Shown here piece after piece: positions 43,627 through 50,699 of a stretch of DNA of 64,000 nucleotides. Source of the stretch: JBHGXV01 sp041920505 (GTDB lineage Bacteria; Bacillota; Bacilli; Brevibacillales; Brevibacillaceae); the NCBI GenBank assembly GCA_041920505.1, contig JBHGXV010000051.1:27151-91150 (forward strand). The letters are read 5' to 3'. Both the position numbers and the translations under genes were made by a program. The notes under the pieces are model-generated. The model was not told where the DNA came from. It saw only the letters and a program-made list of their open reading frames with translations, and did no database searches. The stretch's first letter is position 1. Each line of letters opens with the position of its first letter.

Positions 43627-44419
43627 AAACGACTTTTCGGCGCACAAATCCCCAGGCTTGCGCTCAGGCGCTGAGGAGGGCGGACGGGGAAACGACCCGT
43701 TTTGCCTCTCTTCCGTTCCCTGCTCCTTTTCCGACGCCAACACCGCGCTGTTTAACGAAGACAACCTAAAGAAACTGAAAGAAGCGATGTCGTTCCACAA
43801 GGTTCCCGCCGGGTCCCATCTGTTCTGGGAAGGGGATCCGATCGAGCGGTTCTACTACGTCCAATGCGGACAGGTGAAAGTGTACAAGTCGACCAATGAA
43901 GGCAAAGAACTCACGCTGTACATGTTTCATTCCGGAGACATGTTCGGCGAGCCGCGCAGCGTGGAAGCATGCAAGTACAAGTTCCACGCGAAGGTGACCA
44001 AGGACAGCGTCATCGGATTTATCGAACATCGCGATCTGGAGGGCCTCTTGTTCCAGCAAGGGGATCTCGCCGTTCAGTTCATGAAGTGGATGGGGGTGCT
44101 CCACTGCATCACCCAGACCAAGCTGCGCGACCTGATGCTCTACGGCAAGTCCGGGGCGCTCTCCTCCACGCTGATCCGCATGTCCAACACCTACGGCGAA
44201 GAAGTGGAGAACGGCATTCGCATCAACCAGCGCATGTCCAACACCGAACTAGCCAACATCATCGGCACCGCGCGGGAAAATGTCAACCGCATTCTCAACA
44301 AGTGGAAACATCTGGACGTCATCGCCATCGACCACGGGCACATCATCATCCAGAACATCGAGTTTCTCAAACAGATTTGCCATTGCCAGGATTGTCCGAA
44401 AGAGATTTGCCGGATGTAG
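43592..44419 (+). CDS. fnr: Bacillus-type Fnr, oxygen-sensing regulator with C-terminal Fe-S ligands
   Basis: A 275-residue Crp/Fnr protein. The C-terminus has C-x2-C-x4-C (in CHCQDCPKEIC), the pattern that binds the [4Fe-4S] cluster of B. subtilis Fnr, unlike the N-terminal ligands of E. coli FNR. The recognition helix TARENVNRILNKW has the R-E-x-V-x-R pattern for TGTGA. Start ATG 43592 follows GGAGG by 9 bases within the preceding gene. This gives an N-terminal extension of some 45 residues with two extra Cys compared with B. subtilis Fnr (238). It is the best candidate for the activator at the many TGTGA-N6-TCACA sites here, including its own operon's. Confidence 0.9.
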   Translation: MVQPKLRSASRKNDFSAHKSPGLRSGAEEGGRGNDPFCLSSVPCSFSDANTALFNEDNLKKLKEAMSFHKVPAGSHLFWEGDPIERFYYVQCGQVKVYKSTNEGKELTLYMFHSGDMFGEPRSVEACKYKFHAKVTKDSVIGFIEHRDLEGLLFQQGDLAVQFMKWMGVLHCITQTKLRDLMLYGKSGALSSTLIRMSNTYGEEVENGIRINQRMSNTELANIIGTARENVNRILNKWKHLDVIAIDHGHIIIQNIEFLKQICHCQDCPKEICRM

Positions 44420-44442
44420 GCTGGATCGGACAAAAATGCCCG

Positions 44443-44475
44443 AAACGAGGAGGGACCGCTACCCCTCCTCGTTTT
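44443..44475 (+). terminator. Terminator of the DUF2249-fnr operon
   Basis: Stem AAACGAGGAGGG / CCCTCCTCGTTT around an 8-base loop (ACCGCTAC), with the T run overlapping the stem base. Confidence 0.92.
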
Positions 44476-44497
44476 TGTGTACTGTCAGCCTGTTCTT

Positions 44498-44707
44498 CTA
44501 TCCCGCCGTTGACGATTGGCTCCGTTTCTGTTTGTCCCGCAGGAGCATGGCCGCCGCAAACACTGCGATGCCGATGATCCAGTACCAGCGGTTTGGGTCA
44601 TCAAACAGGACATACCTTACCAGATAACCTGTGGACGCCCACGGTTTGTACGGATAGACGAACACGACCGGAAACAAGCCGTAAAGAGTCAGCACGCCAC
44701 CTGCCAC
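44498..44707 (-). CDS. Small two-helix membrane protein of unknown function
   Basis: A 69-residue frame with two hydrophobic helices (about 3-18 and 41-57) and a conserved-looking loop 'YPYKPWASTGYLVRYVLFDD'. It starts at a GTG and has no strong ribosome binding site (a GTG four codons in follows AGGTGG closely), so the start is doubtful. The composition is protein-like and the terminator at 44443-44475 does not overlap it. Function unknown. Confidence 0.45.
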   Translation of the reverse strand: MAGGVLTLYGLFPVVFVYPYKPWASTGYLVRYVLFDDPNRWYWIIGIAVFAAAMLLRDKQKRSQSSTAG

Positions 44708-44871
44708 TCGAAGAAGAGGACAAATGCTTGTTTCGCCAATTTGCTTCTTCCCCCATCCTGGTAAAAGTCTTTCCGTTATGAGCGATTTCTGTTGCCGAGT
44801 AAAGAATTTCTCCCATTTTTACTATTCTTTCAAATATTGTATCACAAAGCAACAAACTATACACAAACAGC

Positions 44872-44907
44872 AAAAAAACAGCCCATAGGAGGTCACCTTT
44901 GGGCTGT
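44872..44907 (-). terminator. Terminator of the SRPBCC gene
   Basis: Minus-strand stem ACAGCCCA / TGGGCTGT followed by TTTTTTT. The loop includes AGGTGACCT. Confidence 0.92.
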
Positions 44908-44927
44908 CGAAGTCGATTGCGAACTGG

Positions 44928-45398
44928 CTACTGACTGAGCATATCCGTGTATCGCTCGAAGATTTGTTGCCAATGGTGCATGGAGAATTCTGCACGTTGG
45001 CCGTCCAGCACTGCCGGCAGCATATCAAGGATGGTGTGCCAACCGGCGAGATCTTTGGGACGATGACCGTCGAGAACCGAAAAGAACTCCTTCAATACGA
45101 GCAAACATCCATCCTGCTCGGGATACAACTCCCAACGCAACGTATCCCTCCCCCAGGTGTACTCCAAGACCGACTGCGGTTGTAATTCCGTAATGGTACA
45201 GGATACGGTGTTTCCAACAGGTTTGAACGTCAGTTCAACAGTACCTCCAACTTTCAGGTTGACGACCGCATCAGCAAACCAGTTGGCCAGTTTCTCCGGC
45301 TGGGTAAGTGTCGCCCAAACCTTCTCCACGGGGTGGTTGAGATGGCGTTCAAAACGAGCCAGATACCCTTCATCCATTTTCTCCACTGTTGCGAGCAC
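44928..45398 (-). CDS. SRPBCC (AHSA1/START-like) domain protein
   Basis: A 156-residue protein with the AHSA1-type motif 'VEKVWATLTQPEKLANWFADA' split over the first helix and loop, 'GGTVELTF', 'LEYTWG' and 'GWHTILDMLP'. It is a hydrophobic ligand-binding fold. Start GTG 45398 follows AGGAGGAGG. Its promoter has a 12-bp palindrome between -35 and -10, so it is probably repressed by a dimeric regulator. Ligand unknown. Confidence 0.85.
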   Translation of the reverse strand: MLATVEKMDEGYLARFERHLNHPVEKVWATLTQPEKLANWFADAVVNLKVGGTVELTFKPVGNTVSCTITELQPQSVLEYTWGRDTLRWELYPEQDGCLLVLKEFFSVLDGHRPKDLAGWHTILDMLPAVLDGQRAEFSMHHWQQIFERYTDMLSQ

Positions 45399-45453
45399 GT
45401 ACCTCCTCCTCATCCAGACATCGTTTCAGGACATCCGGTTTGTTTGACCTGAT

Positions 45454-45482
45454 ATTGTACTCTTCGGTTATGTAACCGTCAA
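45454..45482 (-). promoter_or_regulatory. SigmaA promoter with internal operator palindrome, SRPBCC gene
   Basis: TTGACG (45477-45482) and TACAAT (45454-45459) on the minus strand are 17 bases apart. The spacer contains the perfect palindrome GGTTACATAACC (45466-45477, one base shared with the -35), a classic place for a repressor. Confidence 0.78.
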
Positions 45483-45490
45483 GTAATGAA

Positions 45491-45523
45491 CACCCCCCAA
45501 AGCCAGGCGGCATTCGGGGGGTG
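45491..45523 (-). terminator. Hairpin after norZ, possible weak terminator
   Basis: CACCCCCC / GGGGGGTG stem with a 17-base loop, 14 bases after the nor stop codon. On the minus strand it is followed only by TTCATTAC, so termination is uncertain. Confidence 0.5.
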
Positions 45524-45537
45524 CGAGTCAGGCGTGA

Positions 45538-47892
45538 TTACATATGGAACGAACGGGATTCTTCGGCTTCCAGCGATTGTTCTTCTTGTACCGTCGGCTT
45601 GCGCAGGTTGAACTGCGCTTTCACCACAAACAGGACGAGCGGCAGAACACCAAACAGGAGGAAGATGGTGTCCGGCAGGGCACGCCACCACATCAGTGTC
45701 TCCACAATGGGGAGGTGATAGAAGTCAGCCGTGCGCGATGCCCAGTACCCGAAGTCGAACGCGGTTTTCAACTGAATCGCGCCAACCGGAAGCAGGGTAA
45801 TCAGAATCATGCCGGCCAAACCGATGTTCAGGCCCCAGCAGGAGATGCGCAGCAACTTGTCGTTCCACGCCTCCGGTTTGACGATGTTACGCAGCGAGTA
45901 GAGCAGGACGGCGATGGCGAACATGCCGTATACCCCCATCATGGCGCCGTGACCGTGTGTCGGGGTGAGCCATTGACCGTGCTCGAAGTAGCTGACGGCC
46001 GGCAGGTTGATCAGGAAGCCGAGGACACCGGCGCCAAGCAGGTTCCACACAGCCGTGGAGATCAGGAAGCGGAACGATGCCGTATACGGGAAGGCGGCGC
46101 CCCCGTCACGCATGATTTTGTACTGGTCGTACGCTTCCAGGATCAACAAGGTGAGCGGTATGACTTCCAATGCCGAGAAGACGGCACCCAGTGCGATCCA
46201 GATTTCGGAAGAACCGTTGTAGTAGTAGTGGTGACCGATCCCGATGACGCCGCTGCCCAGAAGCAGGATAAACTGGAACAGGAGGGCGCGGACGGTGGAC
46301 GACTTGGTCACCAGACCCATGCGCACCATCAAAAAGCCGATGACGACCACCGCGAATACTTCAAAGATCCCTTCCACCCACAGGTGGATGATCCACCAAC
46401 GCCAGTAGTCGGCGAATGTGAAGTTGGTGGACGGATTCCAGAAGAACGCGAAGAGGTAGAAGAACGGCACGGCAATCGACGCGTAGAACAACAGGTGCGT
46501 CAGACCGCCCTTGTCGGTCTCTTTGCGCAGCGCGCTTTTGATCGCGCGAAAGACGATGTACAGCCAGATCACCATGCCGACGACCAGCACGATCTGCCAA
46601 ATCCGGCCAAGCTCGATGTACTCCCAGCCCTGGTGGCCGAGGAGATACCAGGCGTTGCCGAGAAGTCCTTTGAAGCCGAGCCACTCGCCGACGGTCGAAC
46701 CGGCGACCAGCACCACCAGTGCCCAGAACAGGATGTCAACCAAAAGCCCCTGTTTCTTCGGCTCTTTGCCGCCCACCAGCGGCGCCACGTAAATCCCCAT
46801 CCCCAACCAGGCGGTCGCGATCCAGAAGATCGCCAGTTGCAGGTGATAGGTTTTCGAGATGCTAAACGGCAGAATGTCGGCGATCCAGTCCATGCCGTAG
46901 AAAGAATGCGGTTCGATGTAGTAGTGAGCCAACAGGCCGCCGAACATCGCCTGCACGAAGAACAGCAACGAGACCACCATGAAGTATTTGCCCGTTTTCA
47001 CCTGGCTTGGCGTCAGCGGCATGGCGTTCAGGTCGATTCTCGGAAATTTGCCCGGTTCGTACGCTTCTTCCATGTGCAGTTTGTAGCGGTGATAGAAGTA
47101 AAGAATCAAGCCCATGAACAGAATCAGCAAGGTTGCGCTCACGCCGCTCCACAGAACGGCGGAATAGGACATCGTGTTGCCTGCCTCTTCATAGTACGGC
47201 CAGTTGTTCGTATACGTAACGGTGTCGCCCGGACGCTTCGTGCTGGACAGCCACGCCGTCCAGAAGAAGAAATCGGCGATTTGCTGCGTTTGGCTGCCTT
47301 TGCCTACCCAGGCGCGGCCGTCAGCCGGCATGTCGGTCTCGTGGATCAGCCCCGGCAGAATCCCGTTGCCGTCGCCTTCGGTAAACACCTTCTGGTAGTA
47401 CGCCCGCACTTGCGTGAGACCGTACACCTGGGCGTCGGTCAGCGTCAGCACTTGCTTCTCCTTGTCGTAGCGGTTTTCCTTGGCTTCCGCCTTGACTTTC
47501 TCCTTGATCGCGAGCTTTTGCTCGTCGCTCAGATCGGCGAACGATTTGCCGTACTCCTTTTGCGCGTAAAATTCATGCATCCCGTCGATGTAGATCTTCA
47601 AGGATTCGGCGGTGTAGTCCGGTCCCAGGTAGGAACCGTGGCCCAGCACCGTTCCGTAGTCCATCAAGCCGTATTTCTGGAAGACGGCCTGACCACCGAT
47701 GATCTGGTCCTGGGTCGTGATGACCGTTCCTTTTTCGTCCACGACTTGCAGCGGACGAGGGGCCATGTCTTTGAAGATCCAGTACCCCCCTGTCAGGAGA
47801 ACGGTGAAGCTGATGATCAGGGTAAAGATGAGTACCCCTTTGAGGAATGAGTTCTGGGAGCCTGATCTGGCGCCAGCGTCATTCACTTTCAT
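45538..47892 (-). CDS. norZ: Quinol-dependent nitric oxide reductase (qNor)
   Basis: A 784-residue membrane enzyme that reduces NO to N2O with electrons from menaquinol. The N-terminal part is the NorC-like extension (one TM helix, then a large extracytoplasmic domain to about residue 225). The rest is a 12-helix NorB-like domain. Histidine ligands for haem b, haem b3 and FeB are visible in TYHLQLAIFW, 'IHLWVEGIFEVF' (with the conserved Glu), GIGHHYYY and 'THGHGAMMGVYG'. No CXXCH is present, which marks the quinol type. RBS GAGAGG. Two Fnr-type palindromes precede it. Confidence 0.97.
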   Translation of the reverse strand: MKVNDAGARSGSQNSFLKGVLIFTLIISFTVLLTGGYWIFKDMAPRPLQVVDEKGTVITTQDQIIGGQAVFQKYGLMDYGTVLGHGSYLGPDYTAESLKIYIDGMHEFYAQKEYGKSFADLSDEQKLAIKEKVKAEAKENRYDKEKQVLTLTDAQVYGLTQVRAYYQKVFTEGDGNGILPGLIHETDMPADGRAWVGKGSQTQQIADFFFWTAWLSSTKRPGDTVTYTNNWPYYEEAGNTMSYSAVLWSGVSATLLILFMGLILYFYHRYKLHMEEAYEPGKFPRIDLNAMPLTPSQVKTGKYFMVVSLLFFVQAMFGGLLAHYYIEPHSFYGMDWIADILPFSISKTYHLQLAIFWIATAWLGMGIYVAPLVGGKEPKKQGLLVDILFWALVVLVAGSTVGEWLGFKGLLGNAWYLLGHQGWEYIELGRIWQIVLVVGMVIWLYIVFRAIKSALRKETDKGGLTHLLFYASIAVPFFYLFAFFWNPSTNFTFADYWRWWIIHLWVEGIFEVFAVVVIGFLMVRMGLVTKSSTVRALLFQFILLLGSGVIGIGHHYYYNGSSEIWIALGAVFSALEVIPLTLLILEAYDQYKIMRDGGAAFPYTASFRFLISTAVWNLLGAGVLGFLINLPAVSYFEHGQWLTPTHGHGAMMGVYGMFAIAVLLYSLRNIVKPEAWNDKLLRISCWGLNIGLAGMILITLLPVGAIQLKTAFDFGYWASRTADFYHLPIVETLMWWRALPDTIFLLFGVLPLVLFVVKAQFNLRKPTVQEEQSLEAEESRSFHM

Positions 47893-47924
47893 GGTTACCT
47901 CTCCTTTCGTTCATTTGCAGATCA

Positions 47925-47967
47925 AGAATACTTCGAAACGGGAGAGGTATTTGTGACCGTGCTCACA
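47925..47967 (-). promoter_or_regulatory. Fnr-type class II promoter of norZ
   Basis: TGTGACCGTGCTCACA (47952-47967) lies 21 bases upstream of a minus -10 TATTCT (47925-47930), giving a predicted start near 47918. Confidence 0.84.
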
Positions 47968-48033
47968 AATGAAAAATTTCTACCATGAATATAGGGGAAA
48001 TTGTGACAAACGCGTGTCAAACCTCACGCTGTC

Positions 48034-48049
48034 TGTGAAAATGCTCACA
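48034..48049. promoter_or_regulatory. Second, distal Fnr-type site upstream of norZ
   Basis: TGTGAAAATGCTCACA is a perfect TGTGA-N6-TCACA. Its centre is 82 bases upstream of the proximal norZ site, close to eight helical turns. A minus -10-like TATATT (47988-47993) would put it near -60, the class I position, so it may drive a second start. Confidence 0.7.
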
Positions 48050-48056
48050 CGCACTG

Positions 48057-48095
48057 AAAAAACCGGCTGACACGCTGGTCAGAACCGGTTTTTCG
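48057..48095. terminator. Terminator at the end of the nos operon
   Basis: Minus-strand AAAAACCGG-TT-CTGAC, loop CAGCGT, GTCAG-CCGGTTTTTT. The ends are A/T-rich on both sides, so it could also work rightward. It lies 18 bases after the last nos-cluster gene. Confidence 0.85.
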
Positions 48096-48113
48096 TCAGA
48101 TATGGTCGGCTCG

Positions 48114-48869
48114 CTAGCGCGCCAGCTTGATCGACAGCGTGCCCACCTGGGAGACGAGCAAATCCTCGTACATGTTGTCGGCAAGCGCGTTCCATTCGCG
48201 CGCCGTTGCCTTGGGATTGGCCTGTTTCACTTGCTCCAGCAGATCGTTCCGCACTTTTTTGCTCAGGACGACCTGTTCCAGCCAGGACCGCTCCTGCTGC
48301 CAAAACCGTTCTTCGCCATAGGCCCGGATCATCTCCTGTGCGGCGGGATGGCGGGCAAACCCGGTTTTCGCGGCGGCCAGTTCCTTGGCCACCTCTTCCG
48401 GCGCGGCGGCATGGCCCTTCTCCCTGGCCAACAGGGCCATGGCCCGGACGCGAATCAATTGGGTCAACAGGCTGTTTTTCTCCCGCGCTCCCGCTTCGCG
48501 CTGATCCCAGTAGGCCATCGCTCGCTTTTTTTCCTCTCCGCTGAGCGTTTGCAGATCGGCTTCACGGTGAATCGCGATCTGGATGCGGTTGAGCAATTCC
48601 TGAAAGGCCAGCTCTTCCTGGGTCAGCGGCTGTCCGTCGATCCAGCCGACAACGGACGCATCGGCGGGGCCGCTTGGGGAAACTGGCGACGCTGGCCGCG
48701 AACCCGCCTGGTTGCCGCCTGAAGCCGCCGTGCCAGTCGGCTGAGACGTGCCGCCGGATATGGAACCGGCTCTGGGCGCCGAATCGTTCGCAGGCGATGC
48801 CGAGCAGCCCGCGAATAGCGCCAGGCACAGGATGGCCGCCAACCCCCGGTTGATCCGGCGCCGTCTCAC
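48114..48869 (-). CDS. Lipoprotein with SurA/PrsA-like N-terminal domain, nos cluster
   Basis: A 251-residue protein with an N-terminal signal and lipobox LFAGC (C about residue 22), a Ser/Gly/Pro-rich linker to about 65, then an all-helical region starting 'VVGWIDGQPLTQEELAFQELL'. This is the pattern of the chaperone domain of SurA/PrsA peptidyl-prolyl isomerases, without a visible catalytic parvulin domain. GTG start overlaps the preceding stop (GTGA). As the last gene of the nosCZBDYF operon it may help fold NosZ outside the membrane; this is inference from position. Confidence 0.72.
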   Translation of the reverse strand: MRRRRINRGLAAILCLALFAGCSASPANDSAPRAGSISGGTSQPTGTAASGGNQAGSRPASPVSPSGPADASVVGWIDGQPLTQEELAFQELLNRIQIAIHREADLQTLSGEEKKRAMAYWDQREAGAREKNSLLTQLIRVRAMALLAREKGHAAAPEEVAKELAAAKTGFARHPAAQEMIRAYGEERFWQQERSWLEQVVLSKKVRNDLLEQVKQANPKATAREWNALADNMYEDLLVSQVGTLSIKLAR

Positions 48870-49237
48870 TTGGCTTCCACCCCTTCCACGGCAAACGGCA
48901 ATTCCAGTTCCTTCGTCTGTTTGCCGTCGCTGATCTCGGTCACCGCCACCCAGTCGCCGCCCATCGGCAGTTTGGCTTTGGCTTCGTAGACGCCCTCTCC
49001 TTTTTCCGCAAAGACGACCTCGACGGTGCCGTGATCCATTTTTTTCATCTCCAGTTGCGCCTTGACCACAAGGCCCGTGACCGGCTTGCCGTCCGCCTTG
49101 ACGGTAAGCACGAGCGGCAGTTCCTGTCCCAGGGCAAACTGCGGCGGCGCTTGCAATGTGGCGCTCCAGTCCGTCCCCCCGCCGCAACCGGCGAGAAGCA
49201 GCAGGGCGAACAGCGCGGCCAGCCATCCTCTTTTCAT
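48866..49237 (-). CDS. YtkA/FixH-like lipoprotein, nos cluster
   Basis: A 123-residue protein with lipobox LLLAGC (C near residue 17) and an immunoglobulin-like beta domain: 'GQELPLVLTVKADGKPVTGL', 'MKKMDHGTVEV' and 'GDWVAVTEIS' (parts). The YtkA-like fold occurs in copper-linked and cbb3-linked accessory proteins. ATG 49237 with GGAGGAG upstream overlaps the nosF stop (ATGA). The Met/His-containing MKKMDHG could bind copper. A NosL-like copper chaperone role is possible, but the sequence is not a typical NosL. Confidence 0.78.
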   Translation of the reverse strand: MKRGWLAALFALLLLAGCGGGTDWSATLQAPPQFALGQELPLVLTVKADGKPVTGLVVKAQLEMKKMDHGTVEVVFAEKGEGVYEAKAKLPMGGDWVAVTEISDGKQTKELELPFAVEGVEAK

Positions 49238-49905
49238 CGGACACTCCTCCCTTCGGCGATGGTGCGGCAAAATTCATCAATCGTGTACTTGGTGACCACC
49301 CCGTCGTCGAGATAGGCGACATGGGTGCAAATCTGCCTGATCTCGTCGATGTGATGGGACGAGAACAGAATCGTCTTGCCGCGCAGCGATTTCAAAATGG
49401 CGAGAATCTCTGTTCTGCCCAGCGGGTCCAGCCCGCTCGTCGGCTCGTCGAGGATGAGAACCTCCGCGTCGTAGTACAGCATGATGCCAAGCCCCAGACG
49501 CTGCAGCATCCCTTTGGAATACCCCTTGATCGGCTCGCTGCGATGCTCCCAGAGCTGGACGAGCCGAAGACACTCAGCCAGTTTCTGCTCGTTTAGCCGA
49601 CCGCTTTGCAGACCGGCAAAGAAGCGGAGATTCTCTTCGCCGGTCAATTGCGGGTACAACTGGAACTTCTCCGGCAAATAGGCCACGTTGTCCTTCCACT
49701 GTTGCGAACCGACAGGGTGTCCGCACAGCGTGACCGTGCCAGCCGGGGTGGGCAAAAGGCCGAGGATCGAGTGGATCAAGGTGGTTTTGCCCGCGCCGTT
49801 GCGCCCGACGAGCGCGCACACCTCGCCGCGGCCGACCGTCAAGTGGACGTCGCGCAAAATCTGTTTATGTCGATAGGATTGGGTCAATCCTTTGATTTCG
49901 ATCAT
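49234..49905 (-). CDS. nosF: ABC transporter ATPase NosF
   Basis: A 223-residue ATPase. The Walker A is GRNGAGKTT, the signature is 'GYSKGMLQRLGLG', and the Walker B is 'LILDEPTSGLD', with the H-loop in SSHHIDEI. Together with NosY and NosD it supports maturation of the CuZ site of N2O reductase, probably by moving a sulfur species. ATG 49905 follows GGGGGAGA and overlaps the nosY stop (ATGA). Confidence 0.95.
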   Translation of the reverse strand: MIEIKGLTQSYRHKQILRDVHLTVGRGEVCALVGRNGAGKTTLIHSILGLLPTPAGTVTLCGHPVGSQQWKDNVAYLPEKFQLYPQLTGEENLRFFAGLQSGRLNEQKLAECLRLVQLWEHRSEPIKGYSKGMLQRLGLGIMLYYDAEVLILDEPTSGLDPLGRTEILAILKSLRGKTILFSSHHIDEIRQICTHVAYLDDGVVTKYTIDEFCRTIAEGRSVR

Positions 49906-50699
49906 GTTCTCTCCCCCTTCACGCGCAGCCATCCCGCCAGACCGAACGTGACAGCCACCCAGACGAGCAAATCAAGCCCGACAAAAGCGGCGGGCGGCCA
50001 CCAGACGAACTTCTGCATCAGCCGTGACATGTGCTCCAGCGGAAACAGGCCGAGCGACGTCTCCAGGTAAAAGTGCAAGGCGTGCAGCGGGTCGAGGAAA
50101 TACAACAGGGAAAACAGCCATACGTTGTCGGTCGTTACGGCCGGCAACACGTACAGAAAGCCGAGATCGAGGAAAAACACGAAGAAAAACCAGACGAAAA
50201 TATTGGCCCCGACGAGTTGCATCCGGGTGTGGCAGACACTGCCCAAAAACAGGCCCATCTGCGTAAACATCGCCAGCAGGGCAAGTACCGTGATCAGATA
50301 GGCGAGAAAGCTGCCCAGGTGAAACGGCAGCAGCCATTTCATCGGCAGGGCGAACACGAAGTGCCAGCCGGTAAACACGGCTAGCAGCACGCCGTGGACG
50401 GCTACGCTTTTTTTCCACAGAAAACGGTAGTACGACTCTTTTTTCGTCAACAGGATGGTCAATGTCTTCTGTTCGCGCTCCTGCAGAATGGCAAACGAAG
50501 CGAGAAACAGGCTGACCAGCGGCAACAGATAAACATTCATCTCGTACAACGAAAGCAAAAACACTTCAAACCCTTGTTCGGCAGGAAAGGAGCGGGACTG
50601 AAGCAAGACGCCCGTACAGACGAGTGCGACGATGCAAAGCGAGAGCCACAGCCCCTTCCCCCTCGTCTGCTCTTTCCACTCTTTCTCGATGTATGTCAT
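49902..50699 (-). CDS. nosY: ABC transporter permease NosY
   Basis: A 265-residue protein with six transmembrane helices. It opens with 'MTYIEKEWKEQTRGKGLW', has the 'QEREQKTLTILLTKKESYYRF' coupling-helix region of NosY/ABC-2 permeases, and ends in a Trp-rich helix. ATG 50699 follows a GGAGGAG and overlaps the nosD stop (ATGA). Partner of NosF and NosD. Confidence 0.92.
   Translation of the reverse strand: MTYIEKEWKEQTRGKGLWLSLCIVALVCTGVLLQSRSFPAEQGFEVFLLSLYEMNVYLLPLVSLFLASFAILQEREQKTLTILLTKKESYYRFLWKKSVAVHGVLLAVFTGWHFVFALPMKWLLPFHLGSFLAYLITVLALLAMFTQMGLFLGSVCHTRMQLVGANIFVWFFFVFFLDLGFLYVLPAVTTDNVWLFSLLYFLDPLHALHFYLETSLGLFPLEHMSRLMQKFVWWPPAAFVGLDLLVWVAVTFGLAGWLRVKGERT

Noticed and set aside
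45544..47850. Long rightward open frame (768 codons) opposite norZ
   Set aside because: Same reason: a shadow of norZ codon usage with no start signal or domain.
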